Part shown: positions 61,407 through 64,000 of the stretch, piece after piece | How the letters are laid out: each line of letters starts with the position of its first letter | Position numbering within the stretch: position 1 is the stretch's first letter | Assembly: GCF_025631005.1 (NCBI RefSeq) | Contig: NZ_JAOTPL010000005.1 | Span: 1-64,000 of the forward strand | DNA from: Haoranjiania flava | GTDB taxonomy: Bacteria; Bacteroidota; Bacteroidia; Chitinophagales; Chitinophagaceae | Direction of reading: 5' to 3' | Length of the DNA: 64,000 bases | Made by a program: the position numbers and the translations under genes | Notes under the pieces: generated by a model | Told to the model about the DNA's origin: nothing | Database searches by the model: none | The model's input: only the letters and a program-made list of their open reading frames with translations

Positions 61407-63509
61407 ATGTCAAAACATCCAAGAACCCATAAAATATTCGAGCCTGTATTTGTAAAAGAAGGCATTGCCCAGGCATTCCTAAAACTCAGTCCCGCCAAAA
61501 TGTTCCGCAACCCGGTAATGTTTACTGTGTGGGTAGGTACAATTGTAATGATTGCCGTGTGTATTTGGATTGCAATATCCGGCAGCGCTGCGGCACAGGG
61601 CAGCCTTGCCTACAATGTTACTATTACGGTGTTGTTGTTTATCACGTTGTTGTTCGCAAATTTTGCGGAGGCCATTGCTGAAGCAAGGGGAAGGGCGCAA
61701 GCCAACAGCCTGCGTAAAACAAGAGAAGAAACACCTGCTAAAGCGGTAAATAGTGAATTGTTAATGGTGAATAGTGGCAAATCCATTGACAATTTACCAT
61801 TCACCATTTACCCATCTTCACTGCTTAAAAAAGGCGACATCTTTGTTTGCGAAGCAGGCGATATCATTCCTACCGATGGAGAAATTATTGTAGGCCTCGC
61901 CACTATTGACGAAAGCGCTATTACCGGCGAGAGTGCACCTGTGATCCGCGAAGCAGGCGGCGATAAAAGTTCTGTAACCGGCGGCACAAAAGTGCTTTCC
62001 GACAAAATAATAGTACAGGTCACCACCGAGCCCGGCGAAAGTTTTTTAGATAAAATGATTGCATTGGTGGAAGGCGCCAGCCGCCAGAAAACACCTAATG
62101 AAATTGCGCTGACCATATTATTGGCAGGCTTTACGCTGGTATTCATTATTGTTACTATCACCCTCAAACCCTTTGCTGACTTCGCTTCTGCTCCCATTAC
62201 CATTGCTGCACTGATTTCATTATTCGTGTGCCTGATACCTACAACCATCGGCGGTTTGCTTAGTGCTATTGGTATTGCAGGTATGGACAGGGCTTTGCGT
62301 GCTAATGTAATTACCAAAAGCGGTAAGGCTGTGGAAACTGCCGGCGACATTGATGTGCTGCTTTTAGATAAGACCGGGACCATAACTATTGGAAATAGAA
62401 AAGCAACACACTTTTGGCCGGCAAAAAATGTTGATGAACAAGAGTTCATTAAAGCTGCCGTATTCAGTTCTATGGCTGATGAAACGCCTGAAGGCAAATC
62501 TATTGTAGAGTTGGGTGAAATGTCAGATGTGGAAGGTGAAATGAAAAACAACCTCTCACTTCTTACCTCTCACATTTCACAAAGTATCCCGTTCACCGCC
62601 GAAACCCGCAGCAGCGGTGTAAATCTTAAAAACGGAATGCGCATACGCAAAGGTGCAACTGATGCAATAAAAAAGATCGTGGAAAGTGCAGGCAATATTT
62701 TGCCGGAAGATATGACCGTTAAAGTAAAAGAAATTTCCGGCAATGGCGGGACGCCGTTGGTTGTATCACAGGATGAGCAGGTTTTGGGAGTGGTAGAGCT
62801 GCAGGATATTATTAAACCGGGTATCCGCGAGCGGTTTCAGCGCCTGCGCAAAATGGGCATCAAAACAGTAATGGTTACAGGAGATAACCCGCTTACAGCG
62901 AAATATATTGCAGATAAAGCCGGCGTGGATGATTTTATTGCCGAAGCAAAGCCTGAAGATAAAATGAACTACATACGCAAAGAGCAGGCTGAAGGACGGC
63001 TGGTAGCAATGATGGGCGACGGTACAAATGATGCCCCTGCATTAGCCCAGGCAGATGTAGGAGTAGCAATGAACAGCGGTACACAGGCGGCCAAAGAGGC
63101 CGGCAACATGGTGGACCTGGACAATGATCCTACAAAATTGATTGAGGTGGTTGAGATAGGTAAGCAATTATTAATGACCCGCGGCACGCTTACCACTTTT
63201 AGCATAGCAAACGATGTGGCAAAATATTTTGCTATCATCCCGGCTTTATTCATTGCGGCTATCCCGGCATTGCAGGGGCTGAATATTATGAAGCTGCACA
63301 GCCCGGAAAGCGCTATACTGTCAGCGGTAATATTCAATGCGATTATTATCCCATTACTTATTCCGTTAGCAGTGAAAGGGGTAGCCTACAAACCGATCGG
63401 CGCAAGCGCGCTGCTGACAAGGAATTTGCTGATTTATGGTGTAGGCGGTGTAATAGTTCCGTTTGCAGGTATCAAGCTGATTGATATGGTGGTGTCATTA
63501 ATATTTTAA
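61407..63509 (+). CDS. kdpB: potassium-transporting P-type ATPase subunit KdpB
   Basis: 700 residues (E. coli 682). P-type pump: actuator loop in DESAITGESAPVIREAGGDK (about 168-187), phosphorylation site LLLDKTGTITIGNR (catalytic Asp about 317), nucleotide-binding KGATDAIKK, hinge AMMGDGTNDAPALAQADVGV (about 533-552), transmembrane PTTIGGLLSAIGIAGMDRAL. Two stretches look foreign: about 114-135 (VNSELLMVNSGKSIDNLPFT) and about 370-391 (GEMSDVEGEMKNNLSLLTSH). Both are encoded by inverted simple repeats. The frame stays open, so the pump may still work. kdpC is not seen after it. Confidence 0.93.
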   Translation: MSKHPRTHKIFEPVFVKEGIAQAFLKLSPAKMFRNPVMFTVWVGTIVMIAVCIWIAISGSAAAQGSLAYNVTITVLLFITLLFANFAEAIAEARGRAQANSLRKTREETPAKAVNSELLMVNSGKSIDNLPFTIYPSSLLKKGDIFVCEAGDIIPTDGEIIVGLATIDESAITGESAPVIREAGGDKSSVTGGTKVLSDKIIVQVTTEPGESFLDKMIALVEGASRQKTPNEIALTILLAGFTLVFIIVTITLKPFADFASAPITIAALISLFVCLIPTTIGGLLSAIGIAGMDRALRANVITKSGKAVETAGDIDVLLLDKTGTITIGNRKATHFWPAKNVDEQEFIKAAVFSSMADETPEGKSIVELGEMSDVEGEMKNNLSLLTSHISQSIPFTAETRSSGVNLKNGMRIRKGATDAIKKIVESAGNILPEDMTVKVKEISGNGGTPLVVSQDEQVLGVVELQDIIKPGIRERFQRLRKMGIKTVMVTGDNPLTAKYIADKAGVDDFIAEAKPEDKMNYIRKEQAEGRLVAMMGDGTNDAPALAQADVGVAMNSGTQAAKEAGNMVDLDNDPTKLIEVVEIGKQLLMTRGTLTTFSIANDVAKYFAIIPALFIAAIPALQGLNIMKLHSPESAILSAVIFNAIIIPLLIPLAVKGVAYKPIGASALLTRNLLIYGVGGVIVPFAGIKLIDMVVSLIF
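61746..61811. repeat. in-frame inverted simple repeat inside kdpB (first)
   Basis: GTAAATAGTGAATTGTTAATGG on one side and, inverted, CCATTGACAATTTACCATTC to CCATTTAC on the other. It codes for residues about 114-135, between the second membrane part and the actuator domain. The words are the same as in the repeat before kdpA (59042-59132). Confidence 0.7.
62514..62580. repeat. in-frame inverted simple repeat inside kdpB (second)
   Basis: GGTGAAATGTCAGATGTGGAAGG and, inverted, CTTACCTCTCACATTTCAC. It resembles the 21-bp unit after kdpA (60867-60950) and codes for residues about 370-391 in the nucleotide-binding domain, where E. coli KdpB has an unrelated stretch of similar length. Confidence 0.65.
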
Positions 63510-63512
63510 CTC

Positions 63513-63773
63513 TCAACTTTCAGTATAATGTCCTTTGCGGCTAATAATTTCAATGTTCTTACCAAGGTTAATTCTATACACCAGACGGTGTTCCTGGCCA
63601 ATCCTGCGGCTCTAAAATCCTGCGAGCGGTTCAGGTTTCCCTATGCCTTCAAAAGGATTGCGCTTGATATCTATAAGAAGCTCATAAATTTTTTTGTAAA
63701 TGGCTTTGTTGATAATGGACCAATCAAAAAACTGGTCAAAAGCATCCTGGTGAAAAATAAATTTCCGCTTCAT
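63513..63773 (-). pseudogene. broken YoeB/Txe-type toxin
   Basis: Read in one frame from ATG 63773 the 87 codons give MKRKFIFHQDAFDQFFDWSI ... FEGIGKPEPLAGF, stop, SRRIGQEHRLVYRI ... ISRKGHYTES. This is a YoeB-family mRNA interferase, whose conserved GFWSRR is interrupted: the Trp codon TGG is TAG (63612-63614, codon 54). Four or five codons before it also seem missing (family: PEPLKHxLSGFWSRR). Catalytic-region residues EHRLVYRI and the final GHY lie after the stop, so the protein should be inactive. It overlaps the upstream antitoxin by one base. Confidence 0.82.
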
Positions 63774-63976
63774 TATTTCAATTTGGATAAAACCATATTG
63801 TCAAGTTCTTCCTCGTCTATTGTGACTGTATTTTTTCCGGCATCCATATCTGCTGCAGCTTTGGATATGCGTTCAGAGTATTTTTCCCGGGACTCTTTTT
63901 CCAACAAACCAAACTCTTCCGAAGCAGCAATGGAAATTTGCAACTGTCTTGAATTCTTGAACAACTTTTTTATCAA
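63773..63976 (-). CDS. probable antitoxin of the YoeB-type pair
   Basis: 67 residues, very charged: the first part MIKKLFKNSRQLQISIAASEEF is basic or mixed, and the C-terminal part (DMDAGKNTVTIDEEELDNMV) acidic, fitting a small antitoxin that binds a basic toxin. Its stop TAA overlaps the toxin ATG (TAATG at 63775-63771), and antitoxin-first order is standard for such pairs. It is not a clear YefM homologue. The start at 63976 is near the window end; nothing is recognised in 63977-64000. Confidence 0.6.
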   Translation of the reverse strand: MIKKLFKNSRQLQISIAASEEFGLLEKESREKYSERISKAAADMDAGKNTVTIDEEELDNMVLSKLK

Positions 63977-64000
63977 TGCAATAAAATCAGCATTGAGTTC

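Overview
The window looks like a chromosomal segment of a Bacteroidota bacterium, probably a Chitinophagaceae-type soil or host-associated glycan degrader. Support: two SusC/SusD pairs, an ECF sigma/FecR anti-sigma pair, many lipoproteins with a CKK/CNK start after cleavage, and several -7 boxes of the Bacteroidota type TAnnTTTG. No rRNA, tRNA or CRISPR array was seen.

Region 1 (1-7449) is an integron-like array. A XerC/D-type tyrosine recombinase (6613-7449, +) is divergent from four compact cassettes running leftward. Each cassette starts with a GTT core whose reverse complement recurs at that cassette's own far end, next to an imperfect hairpin of attC type. Cargo: a caspase-like protease, an OLD-type ATPase/TOPRIM nuclease, a pair of unknown genes, and a LysR-YeiH pair in reverse orientation. 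The recombinase lacks the insertion typical of IntI integrases.

Region 2 (7474-10878) holds a two-domain DUF1080 protein and a Tat-exported Gfo/Idh/MocA oxidoreductase, separated by about 0.6 kb of short repeats.

Region 3 (10962-21796) is a SusC/SusD cluster with ECF sigma factor, FecR, two endonuclease/exonuclease/phosphatase (EEP) lipoproteins and a large lipoprotein. It is bracketed by 73-bp identical direct repeats; the right copy is the 3' end of hflX, so the cluster looks inserted into the end of hflX. Closing the segment into a circle would place the sigma and fecR genes divergently side by side.

Region 4 (21725-27616) has hflX, an outer-membrane barrel, an aldo/keto reductase, a DUF892 protein and an FAD oxidoreductase, with two short interspersed repeat families between them.

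Region 5 (27764-54609) is a large locus for sialylated, sulfated host-type glycans: a GH43-like lipoprotein, a FadR-type regulator, a tight operon of SusC, SusD, sialidase, PKD-LamG lipoprotein, second sialidase, N-acetylneuraminate lyase, kelch epimerase, GH2 beta-galactosidase and MFS transporter, then GH123, GH20, three sulfatases and a third EEP protein. Sialidases and sulfatases would uncap the glycan, the exo-glycosidases trim it, and lyase plus epimerase start sialate catabolism.

Region 6 (54916-64000) has two tandem outer-membrane barrels, a DUF421 protein, an NtrC-type response regulator and a high-affinity K+ uptake cluster: three overlapping micro-ORFs (the last is kdpF), kdpA and kdpB. 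A reversed four-helix-bundle gene separates kdpA from kdpB, simple repeats surround it, two repeat-derived inverted sequences lie in frame inside kdpB, and a toxin-antitoxin pair with a broken toxin follows kdpB where kdpC would be expected.
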